Below are positions 31,229-40,119 of a stretch of 64,000 bases of DNA, in pieces; position 1 is the stretch's first letter; the number at the start of each line of letters is the position of its first letter. The stretch is from CAZCEC01 sp964497615 (GTDB lineage: Bacteria > Chloroflexota > Anaerolineae > Anaerolineales > UBA6663): the NCBI GenBank assembly GCA_964497615.1, contig CAZCEC010000017.1, positions 1 to 64,000 on the forward strand, in the 5' to 3' direction. A model generated the notes under the pieces. That model was not told where the DNA came from. It did not search any database and saw only the letters and a program-made list of their open reading frames with translations. The translations under genes were made by a program, and so were the position numbers.

Positions 31229-32599
31229 ATGTCTGCTCCCACCTTCCTCGCCCTCGACCTCGGCACGTCCTCCATCAAGGGCGCCGTCCTCCACCTCGAC
31301 CCGCCGCGCATCGAGCACATCCAGCAGCACCCCTTCCCCGCGCCCCTGCCCGGCCTGCCGCCCCAGTGGGTCGAAATAGACCCTGCCGCCATCGTGGCCG
31401 AAGTCCGCGCCGTCCTGGAGACCCTGCTGCCCCACGCCCCGCACTGCGCCGGCCTGCTCCTCACCGGCCAGATGGGCGGCCTCGTCCTCGCCAGTGAGAC
31501 CGGCCAGCCGCTCTCCAACTACCTCTCCTGGCGCGATCAGCGCCTCACCCTGCCTCCCGCCTCCGGCGGCCTCCCCTACTACGACCGCCTCCTCCAGCGC
31601 CTGCGCCCCTCGCACCGCCGCCAGCTCGGCCACGAGCTTCGCCCCGGCACCACCCTCAGCTTCATCTTCTGGCTGGCTCAGGAGGGCCGCCTGCCGCCAG
31701 ACGGCGCCTTTGCCGCCTCCCTGCCCGATTTCGTCGCCGCCCACCTGTGCGACGCCGCCCCCGTCGCGGACCCCACCCTCGCCGCCGGCCTCCTCAACCT
31801 TGAGACCGGCGATTGGCACCACGAAGCCTTCACCCGCCTTGGCCTGCGCACCGTTCGCTGGCCTTCCCTCGCCCCCTACAGCCAGCCCGTCGGCAATGTG
31901 TCCTTGGCCGGCCAGACCTTCCTTGTCTATGCCCCCGTCGGCGATCATCCCTGCGCCCTCCTCGGCGCCGGCCTCGCCCCTGGCGAACTGTCGCTCAACA
32001 TCTCCACCGGCTCCCAGGTCGGCTTGCTCACCCCCGCCTTCCAGGGCGGCGATTACCAGACCCGCCCCTATTTCGGCGGCCAGTTTCTCAACACGATCAC
32101 GCACCTCCCCGCCGGCCGCGCCCTCAACGTCCTGCTCGGCCTGCTCAACGAACTGCCCGTCGCCCAGGGCCATCCCCTGGCCGACCCGTGGGACTACCTC
32201 CACGCCGCGGCCGAAGCCGCCTCCGACACCGATCTCCAGGTGGACCTGGCCTTCTTCCCCACGCCAGCCGGCGGCCAGGGCGCCATCACCAACATCCGCG
32301 AGGGCGCCTTTACGCTCGGCCATCTCTTCCGCGCCGCCTTCCGCGCCATGGCCGCCAACTACCACACCGCCGCCCAGCGCCTCTCCCCCCAGCGCGCGTG
32401 GAGCACCCTCGTCTTCTCCGGCGGCCTGGCCCAAAAACTACCCCTCCTGCGCACTTTCATCCTGGAGCAGATGCCTGGCCCTCACCGCCTCAGCCCCGTC
32501 ACCGAAGACACGCTTACCGGCCTGCTCGCCCTCGCGCTCGTCATCGCCGCCCGCGCGCCCACCCTGCCGGATGCCGCCCGCCTGGTCACAACCGAATGA
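31229..32599 (+). CDS. FGGY family carbohydrate kinase
   Basis: A 456-residue ATP-dependent sugar kinase. The N-terminal phosphate-binding loop is FLALDLGTSSIKGAVL (about 6-21), with later TGQMGGLVL and SWRDQR substrate-loop elements. The second actin-like domain has NISTGSQVG and TLVFSGGLAQKLPLL, the FGGY adenosine region. Length is slightly short for the family (usually near 500). The substrate could be sedoheptulose, xylulose or a related sugar; motifs do not decide. Its stop overlaps the start of the next gene by 4 bases (ATGA), so they are translationally coupled. Confidence 0.87.
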   Translation: MSAPTFLALDLGTSSIKGAVLHLDPPRIEHIQQHPFPAPLPGLPPQWVEIDPAAIVAEVRAVLETLLPHAPHCAGLLLTGQMGGLVLASETGQPLSNYLSWRDQRLTLPPASGGLPYYDRLLQRLRPSHRRQLGHELRPGTTLSFIFWLAQEGRLPPDGAFAASLPDFVAAHLCDAAPVADPTLAAGLLNLETGDWHHEAFTRLGLRTVRWPSLAPYSQPVGNVSLAGQTFLVYAPVGDHPCALLGAGLAPGELSLNISTGSQVGLLTPAFQGGDYQTRPYFGGQFLNTITHLPAGRALNVLLGLLNELPVAQGHPLADPWDYLHAAAEAASDTDLQVDLAFFPTPAGGQGAITNIREGAFTLGHLFRAAFRAMAANYHTAAQRLSPQRAWSTLVFSGGLAQKLPLLRTFILEQMPGPHRLSPVTEDTLTGLLALALVIAARAPTLPDAARLVTTE

Positions 32600-33573
32600 A
32601 CACTCAACAGCCGCTGACCTCCGTGGTCGAAGCCATTGGCCGCACGCCCCTGGTGGAGTTGTCGCGCCTCGCCCGCGGCGTGCCCGGCCGCCTGCTGGCC
32701 AAGCTGGAATACCTCAACCCCGGCTTCTCCAAGAAGGACCGTATCGCCCGGCAAATCATCGAAACCGCCGAGCGCGATGGCCGATTGCGCCCCGGCCAGA
32801 CGGTTGTCGAACTCACCAGCGGCAACACCGGCACCGGCCTGGCCATCGTCTGCGGCGTCAAGGGCTACCCCTTCGTCGCCGTCATGTCGCGCGGCAACTC
32901 CATGGAACGCGCGCGCATGATGGCCGCCCTCGGCGCGGAGGTGGTGCTCGTGCCGCAGGCGCCCGGCTCTCCGCCCGGCCAGGTCTCCGGCGCGGACCTG
33001 GCCCTGGTGGAAACCGAGGCCCAGCGCCTGGTGGCCGAGCGCGGCGCCTTTCGCGCCGACCAGTTCCGCCTCGCCGCCAACGCCGAGGCCCACCGCCTGC
33101 ACACCGGCCCGGAGATCCTTCAGCAGTCCGGCGGCCAGATTGATGCTTTCTGTGATTTCGTCGGCACGGGCGGCTCCTTCGCTGGGTGCGCCGCCGCCTT
33201 CAAGGCCCACAACCCCGCCATCCAGTGCTATGTGGTAGAGCCGGCTGGGGCCGCGGTCCTGGCCGGCCAGTCCCTCACCCTCCCCAACCACCGCATCCAG
33301 GGCGGCGGCTACGCCATGCCCGATCTGCCCCTGCTCAACCCCGCCCACGTGGACGGCTACTTTCAAGTCACCGACGACGAAGCCATCCACATGGCCCGGC
33401 GGCTGGCCCGCGAGGAAGGGGTATTTGCCGGCTTCTCCTCCGGCGCCAATGCCGCCGCCGCCCTGCGCCTGCTCCAAACCACCCATCCCGGCCGCACCAT
33501 CGCCGTCCTGCTGTGCGACTCCGGCCTCAAGTACCTCAGCACCGATCTGTGGGAGCCGCTGGCCGCGCCCTGA
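32596..33573 (+). CDS. PLP-dependent cysteine synthase / beta-synthase family enzyme
   Basis: A 325-residue fold-type II PLP enzyme of the cysteine synthase / cystathionine beta-synthase family. IGRTPLVELSRLARG opens it. NPGFSKKDRIA holds the PLP lysine (canonical N-P-x-x-S-x-K-D-R). LTSGNTGTGLAI binds the substrate carboxylate, and GTGGSFAG cradles the phosphate. It makes cysteine from O-acetylserine and sulfide or a related beta-substituted amino acid. It has no CBS regulatory domain. Coupling to an FGGY kinase is unusual for CysK, so an alternative beta-replacement reaction is possible. Confidence 0.87.
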   Translation: MNTQQPLTSVVEAIGRTPLVELSRLARGVPGRLLAKLEYLNPGFSKKDRIARQIIETAERDGRLRPGQTVVELTSGNTGTGLAIVCGVKGYPFVAVMSRGNSMERARMMAALGAEVVLVPQAPGSPPGQVSGADLALVETEAQRLVAERGAFRADQFRLAANAEAHRLHTGPEILQQSGGQIDAFCDFVGTGGSFAGCAAAFKAHNPAIQCYVVEPAGAAVLAGQSLTLPNHRIQGGGYAMPDLPLLNPAHVDGYFQVTDDEAIHMARRLAREEGVFAGFSSGANAAAALRLLQTTHPGRTIAVLLCDSGLKYLSTDLWEPLAAP

Positions 33574-33588
33574 CGCGTTTGACTCACG

Positions 33589-34155
33589 ATGGAACTCCGC
33601 ACCCCCCGCCTCCTCCTCCGTGACTTCGTCCCCGGCGATTGGCCCGCCGTCCTCGCCTACCAACAGGATCCGCGCTATCTGCGCTACTACGCGTGGACCG
33701 AGCGCACGCCCGAGGCCGTGCAGGAATTCGTCGGCTGGTTCCTGGCCCAGCAGCAGGCTCAGCCGCGCCTTAAGTTTCAGTTCGCCGTCACCCTCGCCGC
33801 CACGGGCGAATTGATCGGCAACTGCGGCGTCCGCAAGGAGTCGGCTGACGCGTTGGAAGCCAGCCTCGGCTACGAGCTGGCCCCCGATCACTGGGGCAAG
33901 GGCTACGCCACCGAGGCCGCCCGCGCCGTGCTCGCCTTTGGCTTTGCCCGCCTGGGCGCGCACCGCATCACCGCCGAGTGCGTGGCCGAGAACGCCGCCT
34001 CGGCGCATGTCCTGACGAAGATCGGATTTCAGTTGGAAGGCCGACTGCGCGAGAAGGAATTCTACAAAGGCCGGTGGTGGGATACCTTGCTCTTTGCTAT
34101 CCTGGAGCCCGAGTGGCGAATCCGCGCCACCCCTGCCCAGGAGGTCTTCGAATGA
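33589..34155 (+). CDS. GNAT family N-acetyltransferase (RimJ/RimL-like)
   Basis: A 188-residue GNAT acetyltransferase: LRTPRLLLRDFVPGDWPAVL at the start, GNCGVRKES and LEASLGYELAPDHWGKGYAT (acetyl-CoA pyrophosphate-binding R/Q-x-x-G-x-G/A region as HWGKGYA), then NAASAHVLTKIGFQLEGRLR, the typical GNAT end. It likely acetylates a protein N terminus or a small amine. It is coupled to the next gene by a 4-base ATGA overlap. Confidence 0.9.
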   Translation: MELRTPRLLLRDFVPGDWPAVLAYQQDPRYLRYYAWTERTPEAVQEFVGWFLAQQQAQPRLKFQFAVTLAATGELIGNCGVRKESADALEASLGYELAPDHWGKGYATEAARAVLAFGFARLGAHRITAECVAENAASAHVLTKIGFQLEGRLREKEFYKGRWWDTLLFAILEPEWRIRATPAQEVFE

Positions 34156-34901
34156 ATTTGGCTGGCATCAACGTCGTCGCCACCCTGCGCCGCCGCCTGA
34201 ACGCGGTCATGGGCGCTTTCGCCGCCGCGGCCGCCTGCTGCGTCTGCGGCGCGCTCATGACCTTCGTCTTCGCGCCCGGCCAGGCCCTGCAAGCGTTCCG
34301 CATATCGCGGATGCCCGTCATGGATGCCGCCAGCGTCATCGCCGCCACCCCCGGTGACCCGGTGCTGGTGACGGGCGTGCTGGCCGGCAACGCCCCCGTG
34401 CTTGATGGCTACGACCTGGTCGCCTATCGCCTCGATGAATGGCAGGTCGGCGTCTCTCAGGACGAAGACGGCAACGACACCAGCAGCGGCCGCTGGGAGT
34501 CGCGGCCCGCCCTCGTCCCCGCCCTCACCCTGGAACTCGGCGGCCAGCCGGTCTCCATCGAGCCTTCCAGCATCGCCCGCCTCGGCGGCGACCTGGCAGA
34601 ACTCATCGTCGAGGGCCCCGGCCCCGCCAGCGATGAAGACTTTGATGGCCGCGACCTGCCCGACGGCACCCTGCGCTACCAGGGCTTGGAGGACGGCGAT
34701 CTGACCACCGTACTGGGCGAGAAGGCCGCCAGCGGCGGCATCGTCCCCAGCCAGCTCTACGGCGGCGACCGCGCCGCGTTTGAAGAGAGCGAGCGGCAAG
34801 CGGCCTCCGGCCTGCTCTTTGCCGGGCTATGTGCCATGGCGCTCTCCCCGGTCGTGCTCATCGGCGGCATCCTGGCCGCGCTCTTCGGCCGGCGGCGTTG
34901 A
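34152..34901 (+). CDS. Membrane protein with GIDE-like extracytoplasmic domain
   Basis: A 249-residue protein with an N-terminal membrane helix (VMGAFAAAAACCVCGALMTF), a central beta-rich domain and a C-terminal membrane helix (LLFAGLCAMALSPVVLIGGI) ending in GRRR. The central region, with PGDPVLVTGVLAGNAPVLDG and DLVAYRLDEWQ followed by an acidic loop, resembles the GIDE domain of bacterial E3-ligase-like membrane proteins, though no RING domain is present. Start and stop overlaps show cotranslation with the GNAT gene. Function unknown; membrane topology is confident. Confidence 0.65.
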   Translation: MNLAGINVVATLRRRLNAVMGAFAAAAACCVCGALMTFVFAPGQALQAFRISRMPVMDAASVIAATPGDPVLVTGVLAGNAPVLDGYDLVAYRLDEWQVGVSQDEDGNDTSSGRWESRPALVPALTLELGGQPVSIEPSSIARLGGDLAELIVEGPGPASDEDFDGRDLPDGTLRYQGLEDGDLTTVLGEKAASGGIVPSQLYGGDRAAFEESERQAASGLLFAGLCAMALSPVVLIGGILAALFGRRR

Positions 34902-34917
34902 CCGCCGGGCGGCCCCG

Positions 34918-35943
34918 GTGCTTGAGCCTCCCACCCTGTCCGAGCACGCCCTGGCCGCCGCGCTGGCCGCCGAATACGGCCTGGCCGTCAGCGCCTTGCG
35001 CTTTCTGCCCATAGGCGCCGACACGCGCGCCTGGGCCTATCGCGTCGAGGCCGGTGGCGCGGTGTATTTTCTCAAGCTCCGTCAGGGCGCTCCCCGTGAG
35101 GCCGCGCTGGCCGTGCCGCGCTTCCTGCGCGACGCGTTGGGCATCCCGATGGTTACGCCCTTGCCGGCGCGTTCCGGTACTCTGTGGGCCAGCCTGGATG
35201 AATACACGCTGGCCCTCTACCCCTTCATTGATGGCCGCACCGCCACGGCCGCCGGCTTGTCCGATGCACAGTGGGTGGAGTTTGGCCTCGCGCTGCGGCA
35301 GGTACACGTCGCCACCCTCCCGCCTGCGCTTGCTGCCCTCTTGCGCCGCGAGACCTTTGTGCCGGAGTGGGCGGGCGTCGCCGCCGCCCTCGACGCCCAC
35401 ATCGGCCAGCGAGACTTTCCCGATCCTGATCAGCAGGCGCTGGCCGTCTTCTGGCGCGCCCATCGCCCGGAAATCGAAATCTTGCGATCCCGCGCCGAGT
35501 CCCTGGGCCAGCGTGTGCAGGCCGCGGCCCTGCCCCAGGTGCTCTGCCACGCCGACGCTCACACCTGGAATGTGCTCGTTGACACTGCCGGCCAATGGTG
35601 GCTGGTGGACTGGGACGAGGTCGTCCTCGCCCCCAAGGAGCGCGACCTGATGTTTGTCGTTGGCGGCATCGGGGCCGGTCTCGTCACGCCGCGCCAGAGC
35701 GAGCTGTTCCTGCATGGCTACGGGCCGGTTGCGATTGATCCGGTGGCGTTGGCCTTCTATCGCTATGCCTGGGCTGTGGGCGATATTGGCGCCTACGGTG
35801 AGCGCGTCTTCCTGCTCGACGACACCGGCCCGGCCACCCGCCGCGCCGCCGTGGATGGCCTCATGGGCCTGTTCGCGCCTGGGGAGATCGTTTCACTGGC
35901 CTTCGCTTCGGAAGTACAACCCGCCGGCACGGACCTGAGGTGA
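34918..35943 (+). CDS. Aminoglycoside phosphotransferase (APH) family kinase
   Basis: A 341-residue kinase-like protein. Features are the nucleotide-loop strand AVYFLKLRQG (about 44-53), catalytic VLCHADAHTWNVLVD (the H-x-D-x(4)-N Brenner motif, about 206-220) and LVDWDEVVLAPKERDL with the metal-binding Asp. This group resembles spectinomycin or choline-type small-molecule kinases. The first in-frame start after the upstream stop is the GTG at 34918; a longer reading overlaps the preceding gene. The substrate may be an antibiotic or an endogenous alcohol. It is the fifth gene of the run from 31229. Confidence 0.82.
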   Translation: MLEPPTLSEHALAAALAAEYGLAVSALRFLPIGADTRAWAYRVEAGGAVYFLKLRQGAPREAALAVPRFLRDALGIPMVTPLPARSGTLWASLDEYTLALYPFIDGRTATAAGLSDAQWVEFGLALRQVHVATLPPALAALLRRETFVPEWAGVAAALDAHIGQRDFPDPDQQALAVFWRAHRPEIEILRSRAESLGQRVQAAALPQVLCHADAHTWNVLVDTAGQWWLVDWDEVVLAPKERDLMFVVGGIGAGLVTPRQSELFLHGYGPVAIDPVALAFYRYAWAVGDIGAYGERVFLLDDTGPATRRAAVDGLMGLFAPGEIVSLAFASEVQPAGTDLR

Positions 35944-35946
35944 GGC

Positions 35947-36075
35947 ATGGCGACAACCACCCACGACTATCTGCTCATCGCCGATTTCACCGGCTACACC
36001 CAATACCTCAGCGAATCCGAGTCTGCCTTCACCCAGGCCGCCGCCGAGAGCCTGCACCACGGATACGACCATTAG
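35947..36075 (+). pseudogene. Truncated DUF2652 / class III cyclase-like fragment
   Basis: A 42-codon frame starts 3 bases after the APH gene and reads YLLIADFTGYTQYLSESE, the N-terminal signature of DUF2652 proteins (adenylate/guanylate-cyclase-like, normally near 200 residues). It then stops at 36073 after SLHHGYDH. Sequence immediately afterwards drops to lower GC and has no continuation in any frame. The gene was cut by a deletion or insertion whose breakpoint is near 36060. Confidence 0.65.
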
Positions 36076-36198
36076 AGACTGCCGTCTTCTGTCAAGCTCG
36101 CCTTGTTTGAACCCCAGGCCATTTCGTAAAGTAAGCTAAGGGGACCGGCATTCGGTGTATCATTGCCGAGGCCGTCGCCGTGCCAGCCAGCCGTAACC

Positions 36199-37692
36199 AT
36201 GCTCGCCCCTTCCGCCATGTTGCCGTCCACCCGCCAGCGCCCGGCCCACCGCCTTGGGCGCTGTCTGCTGCTCGCGTGCCTCCTGGCGGCGGCATCGGCC
36301 TTCCCCGCCGCCCCAGCCCAGGCCCAGCAGCAAGACGAATTCCGCTTCGTCTTCATCGTCCCCCCCGGCTTCGAGACCGAATTCATCGAGTTCTGGAATA
36401 CGTATGAGAACGATCTCGATCTGGCCTTCAGCTTCAACAAGGTGCTCTACGGGATCGAGCCGCCCCTGCCCATCTATATTCGCGTCTATGCCAGCCGCGA
36501 CGAGTTGTTCAACCTGAACCTCCTCGTTCCTCCTGTCCCTGCCGAAGGCCACAGCACCCACCTTGGCGCGCGCGAGATCTCCCTCATCGCCCCGTGGGAG
36601 CCGGGCTTCCTCGTCTCGCCCGCCGGCCTGGAGGCCGTCCGCTTTGAGCTGAACAACGTCTTCCTCAGCGCCCTCTCGGCCAACAACCTCAGCGCCGGGG
36701 TGGAGTTGGGCATCAGCCACTACGTCAGCCGCGACGAAGCCGCCAAGGCCGCCCTCGTCGAGCGGCTGGCCGCCGCGCAAACTGCCGGCGAGTTGTACTC
36801 CTGGCGCGCCCTGCTCGACAGCCCCGAAGTGTATGCCGACGCCACTGTGGGACGCCCCCAGGCCTTTGCCGTCATCGCCTTCCTGGTCGACCGATACGGC
36901 TTCCCCAGCGTCATCCTGTTGGTTCAGACCTTGGCTCAAGGCGAAGACATCGACGCCGCCCTGACCACCGTCTTTGGCCAGCCGATGGACCGCCTGGAGC
37001 AGGGCTGGCTGGCCTATCTCCCCGGCTTCATCGAAAACCGCTGGCAGTACAACGCGCTGTATGGCTTCGACCTGACGCCCTTCGAGGCCGCGCTGGAGGC
37101 CGGCGCCTATGCCCAGGTGGCGCGCGGGCTGGCCTCGGCGGTGCCCTTCCTGGAACTCTCCGGGCAATATGCCGCCGCCGAGCAGGCGCGCGCCCTCATC
37201 GCCCGTGCCGAGGCCGGCAGCGCGGCGGGCAACCTCGTGCTGCAGGCCCGCGCCGCCCTGGAAGGCGGCCTGTACGACCGCACTCTCGAACTCGCCGCCG
37301 AGGCCCGCACCGCCTATGCCGTACTGGGCGACGAACGCCGCCTGGATGAGATCGCCGCCTACGAGGCCCGCGCCCAGCGCGTGCTCGATCTGCGCCTTCA
37401 GCTTGACGAAGCCATACTGCTCTACGAGTCCGGCCAGGTGAACGCCGCAGAGAGCCAACTCCTGGCCCTGGTGCCCCAGCTCGACGCAGTGGGCGACGCC
37501 GAGAATGCCGCCCGCGCCGAAGCCCTCATTGACTTGATCTATCAACAGCGGCAGGCCGTCGTGGCCGAGCAGGTGAGCCTGGCCCGGCGCGTCATGGTCG
37601 TCTTCCTGGGTGTGTTGTTCGTTGTGCTGGTGCACCAAATCGCGCGGTTGATCGTCCGACGGTGGCGCAAGCCGGAGCCTGGTGTCCTATGA
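36199..37692 (+). CDS. Secreted peptidase-MA-like / TPR protein, probably inactive protease
   Basis: About 497 residues. A signal peptide (RLGRCLLLACLLAAASAF, cleaved near AQAQQ) precedes a domain resembling the MA-type metallopeptidases that Chloroflexota encode beside MoxR operons: FIVPPGFETEFIEFW, then AVIAFLVDRYGFPSVILLVQ. The zinc motif HExxH is absent, with FELNNVFLSAL in its place, so it is probably a binding protein. The C-terminal half (about 300-470) consists of helical TPR-like repeats, followed by a membrane helix (RRVMVVFLGVLFVVLVHQIA) and a basic cytoplasmic tail. The start may be 36199 or 36217. Its stop overlaps the next start by 4 bases. Confidence 0.65.
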   Translation: MLAPSAMLPSTRQRPAHRLGRCLLLACLLAAASAFPAAPAQAQQQDEFRFVFIVPPGFETEFIEFWNTYENDLDLAFSFNKVLYGIEPPLPIYIRVYASRDELFNLNLLVPPVPAEGHSTHLGAREISLIAPWEPGFLVSPAGLEAVRFELNNVFLSALSANNLSAGVELGISHYVSRDEAAKAALVERLAAAQTAGELYSWRALLDSPEVYADATVGRPQAFAVIAFLVDRYGFPSVILLVQTLAQGEDIDAALTTVFGQPMDRLEQGWLAYLPGFIENRWQYNALYGFDLTPFEAALEAGAYAQVARGLASAVPFLELSGQYAAAEQARALIARAEAGSAAGNLVLQARAALEGGLYDRTLELAAEARTAYAVLGDERRLDEIAAYEARAQRVLDLRLQLDEAILLYESGQVNAAESQLLALVPQLDAVGDAENAARAEALIDLIYQQRQAVVAEQVSLARRVMVVFLGVLFVVLVHQIARLIVRRWRKPEPGVL

Positions 37693-39092
37693 ATCTTGTG
37701 AACCGAATCTGGTGGGCGGTCCGCCCGTTGTGGTTCTGGCGCCTGGTGCGCCTGCTGGTGCGCAGCCTGTGGCTGGCGGGCCTGGTGGTGCTGGCGGGCT
37801 GGCTCTACACCCTCTTCACCGGCCGGCTGTTCGCCTGGGCCAACTGGGCCGTGGCCGGCGCGGCGCTGGCGCTGCTGCTCTTCCTCATCCAGGCCCTGTG
37901 GCCTGTGCGCCCCGCCACGTTGGCGCGCCGGCTCGACGACCGCTACGCCATGCGCGACCAACTGGCCGCGGCCTACGAGGTCGCCCAGCGCGGCCCCGCC
38001 AACTACATCGAGCGCGACCTGCTCTCCGCCGCGGACAACACCCTCGGCGAGGTCCGCCGCCAGGTGCGCTTCAAGTTCAACATCCCGTGGCACGATCTGG
38101 AAATGGCCCTGGTGGTGGGCGTAGGCCTCGCAGCCGCCTTCTACTGGCTGGCCGCCTCCGGCGCGCCCGGCGCCCCCGCCGTCCTGCGCGGCGCGCCCGC
38201 GCCGCTCCCCGCCGTGGGCCTGGAACCCATGGTGTCACTGCCGGGCGTCCCGGCCGAGTTCCAGCCGGCTGGCGCGGGGCAGGTGGGCATTGACCCCGGC
38301 GAGACCGGCGAGGCCGGCGTGCTCGAGGCCGCCGACGCCCAGACCTTGCTCGACACCCTGGCCGAGGCCCTCAGCGAACCGTCCATCACGCAGTCCGCCG
38401 GCCAGTCGCTGGCCCAAGGCGACGCCGAACAGGCCGCCGAGGACTTGCGCGACCTGGCCCAGAACGCCGAGTCCATCAGCGATCAGGCGCGGGCCGATCT
38501 GGCCGAGAGCCTGCGCGAGGCAGCCGAGGAGTTGGAAGCCTCCAACCCCGAGGCGGCCCAGGCCCTGCGCGAGGCAGCCGATGCCCTGGAGCAGCAAGAC
38601 AGCAACGCCGCCGCCGAAAATGCCGCTGCCGCCGATGCCCTGGAGAACCTGGCGCAGATGATCGAATCCGCCGACAGCACTCGCGCCGGCCCAGGCGCCT
38701 CCGAAGGCGATCCCGGCAACGCGGCCGGCAGCGAGGGTGGCGACGCGGGCGGCGACGGTTCCGAGGGCGCTTCCGGCACTGAAGGCTCAGACTCGGCTGG
38801 CTCGCAGTCGGGCGCCCAGGGATCGGCCGGCAGCCAGGCGGCCGAGGAGCAGAGCACCGGCAGCGTGGAAAGCTTGCTCGCCGCCGGTGATGCCGTGCCC
38901 TTGCGCCGCAGCGAATCGCTCGACCCCGGCGCGCTGCGCCCGGCCGAAGACCAGAACAGCGCCACCGCACGCCGCAGCGTGCCCTATGTGCATTACGGCG
39001 CGTCGGGCGCGGGCGGGCAGCAGCCCTCCGACCCGCTCTCCATCCCGTGGCGTCTGCGCAACGTCATCCAGCGCTACTTCTCACCGCCCTAG
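37689..39092 (+). CDS. DUF4175-like membrane protein with low-complexity Ser/Gly linker
   Basis: A 467-residue protein. Two N-terminal membrane helices (about 22-40 and 50-70) are followed by a soluble segment, a third helix (ALVVGVGLAAAFYWLAAS), a long acidic helical region (about 210-320, AEDLRDLAQNAESISDQARA-type) and a Ser/Gly/Glu-rich low-complexity stretch (about 325-385). It ends with PSDPLSIPWRLRNVIQRYF. This plan matches DUF4175-type proteins that accompany MoxR/VWA operons in the envelope. Coupled to the preceding gene by ATGA. Confidence 0.65.
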   Translation: MNLVNRIWWAVRPLWFWRLVRLLVRSLWLAGLVVLAGWLYTLFTGRLFAWANWAVAGAALALLLFLIQALWPVRPATLARRLDDRYAMRDQLAAAYEVAQRGPANYIERDLLSAADNTLGEVRRQVRFKFNIPWHDLEMALVVGVGLAAAFYWLAASGAPGAPAVLRGAPAPLPAVGLEPMVSLPGVPAEFQPAGAGQVGIDPGETGEAGVLEAADAQTLLDTLAEALSEPSITQSAGQSLAQGDAEQAAEDLRDLAQNAESISDQARADLAESLREAAEELEASNPEAAQALREAADALEQQDSNAAAENAAAADALENLAQMIESADSTRAGPGASEGDPGNAAGSEGGDAGGDGSEGASGTEGSDSAGSQSGAQGSAGSQAAEEQSTGSVESLLAAGDAVPLRRSESLDPGALRPAEDQNSATARRSVPYVHYGASGAGGQQPSDPLSIPWRLRNVIQRYFSPP

Positions 39093-39126
39093 CGCCGGTG
39101 CGCCGCGCCGTCGCCGGTCCATCTCA

Positions 39127-40119
39127 GTGAACAACCGCGGCCCCCTGTCTGCCCTGCGAACCTGGTGGCGCACCTTCCTGGGCGTCGCGGCGCGCCCCGC
39201 GCCCGAGCTTGGCCTCAACACCCAACTGGAGGGCGACAGCCTGGTGGACGCCGCCTTTCTGCGGCGCCTCGACCGCCTGGCCCTGCAAACCAACCCGCGT
39301 CTGCGCGGCGACAACATCGGCGCGCGCCCTTCCTTCCGCCGTCTGCCCGCCAGCGATTTCCGCGAGCACCGCCAGTATCTCCCCGGCGACGACCTGCGCC
39401 ATGTGGACTGGAACGCCTCCGCCCGCTCGCAGCACGTCTTCGTAAAGCTCGGCGAGCGCCCCAAGGAAGCCGCCATTCACCTGCTGGTGGACAGCACCGC
39501 CTCGATGCAGTGGGGCGAGCCATCCAAGCTATGGGCCGCGCGCCGCCTGGCGGCCGCCCTCGGCTACATCGCCCTCAACCACGGCGACCGGCTGGCCGTG
39601 GCCGACACCGCCGGCCAGGCCGCGCCCTTTGGCCCCAAGATGGGCAAGGGCCAGGTGCCGGCCCTGTTGCGCTATCTGCGCGAGCTGCCGTTCCCCAAGC
39701 AGGCCGACCTGCCCGCCGCCACCCTGCGCCTGGCGCGCGCCAGCCGGCGCGGCGGTCTGGCCGTCCTCATCTCCGACCTGGCTGAGGTGGACGATCTGGC
39801 GCCCGTGCTGACGCCCTTGCGCCCGCCCACCTGGCAGGTGCTCGTCATCCACTTGCTGCACCCCGCCGAACTGGACCCCACCCTGCGCGGCGAGATCGAA
39901 CTGCACGACGCGGAGACCGGCGAGCGCGCCAACTACGACCTGAACCCGGAGGCCCTGGAGCGCTACCGCGCCTTTGCCGCCGGGTGGTGCGCCAAGGTGG
40001 AGCAAGCCTGCCTCTCGCACGGCGCGGCCTACGGGCGCGTGCTGGCCGATTGGTCCATCGAGCAGGCCGTGCTGCCCTATCTGCGCCGCCGCCGCATGGT
40101 GGACCAGGTTCAGGCATGA
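39127..40119 (+). CDS. DUF58 domain protein
   Basis: A 330-residue DUF58 protein. The diagnostic block is FREHRQYLPGDDLRHVDWNA followed by SARSQHVFVK (about 77-106). A VWA-like fold follows with LLVDSTASMQWG (about 120-131), which retains most of a MIDAS motif. DUF58 proteins partner with MoxR AAA+ ATPases and VWA proteins to fold or insert metals into extracytoplasmic complexes; that role is inferred from family and order. The start is a GTG at 39127. The stop overlaps the next ATG (ATGA). Confidence 0.88.
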   Translation: MNNRGPLSALRTWWRTFLGVAARPAPELGLNTQLEGDSLVDAAFLRRLDRLALQTNPRLRGDNIGARPSFRRLPASDFREHRQYLPGDDLRHVDWNASARSQHVFVKLGERPKEAAIHLLVDSTASMQWGEPSKLWAARRLAAALGYIALNHGDRLAVADTAGQAAPFGPKMGKGQVPALLRYLRELPFPKQADLPAATLRLARASRRGGLAVLISDLAEVDDLAPVLTPLRPPTWQVLVIHLLHPAELDPTLRGEIELHDAETGERANYDLNPEALERYRAFAAGWCAKVEQACLSHGAAYGRVLADWSIEQAVLPYLRRRRMVDQVQA

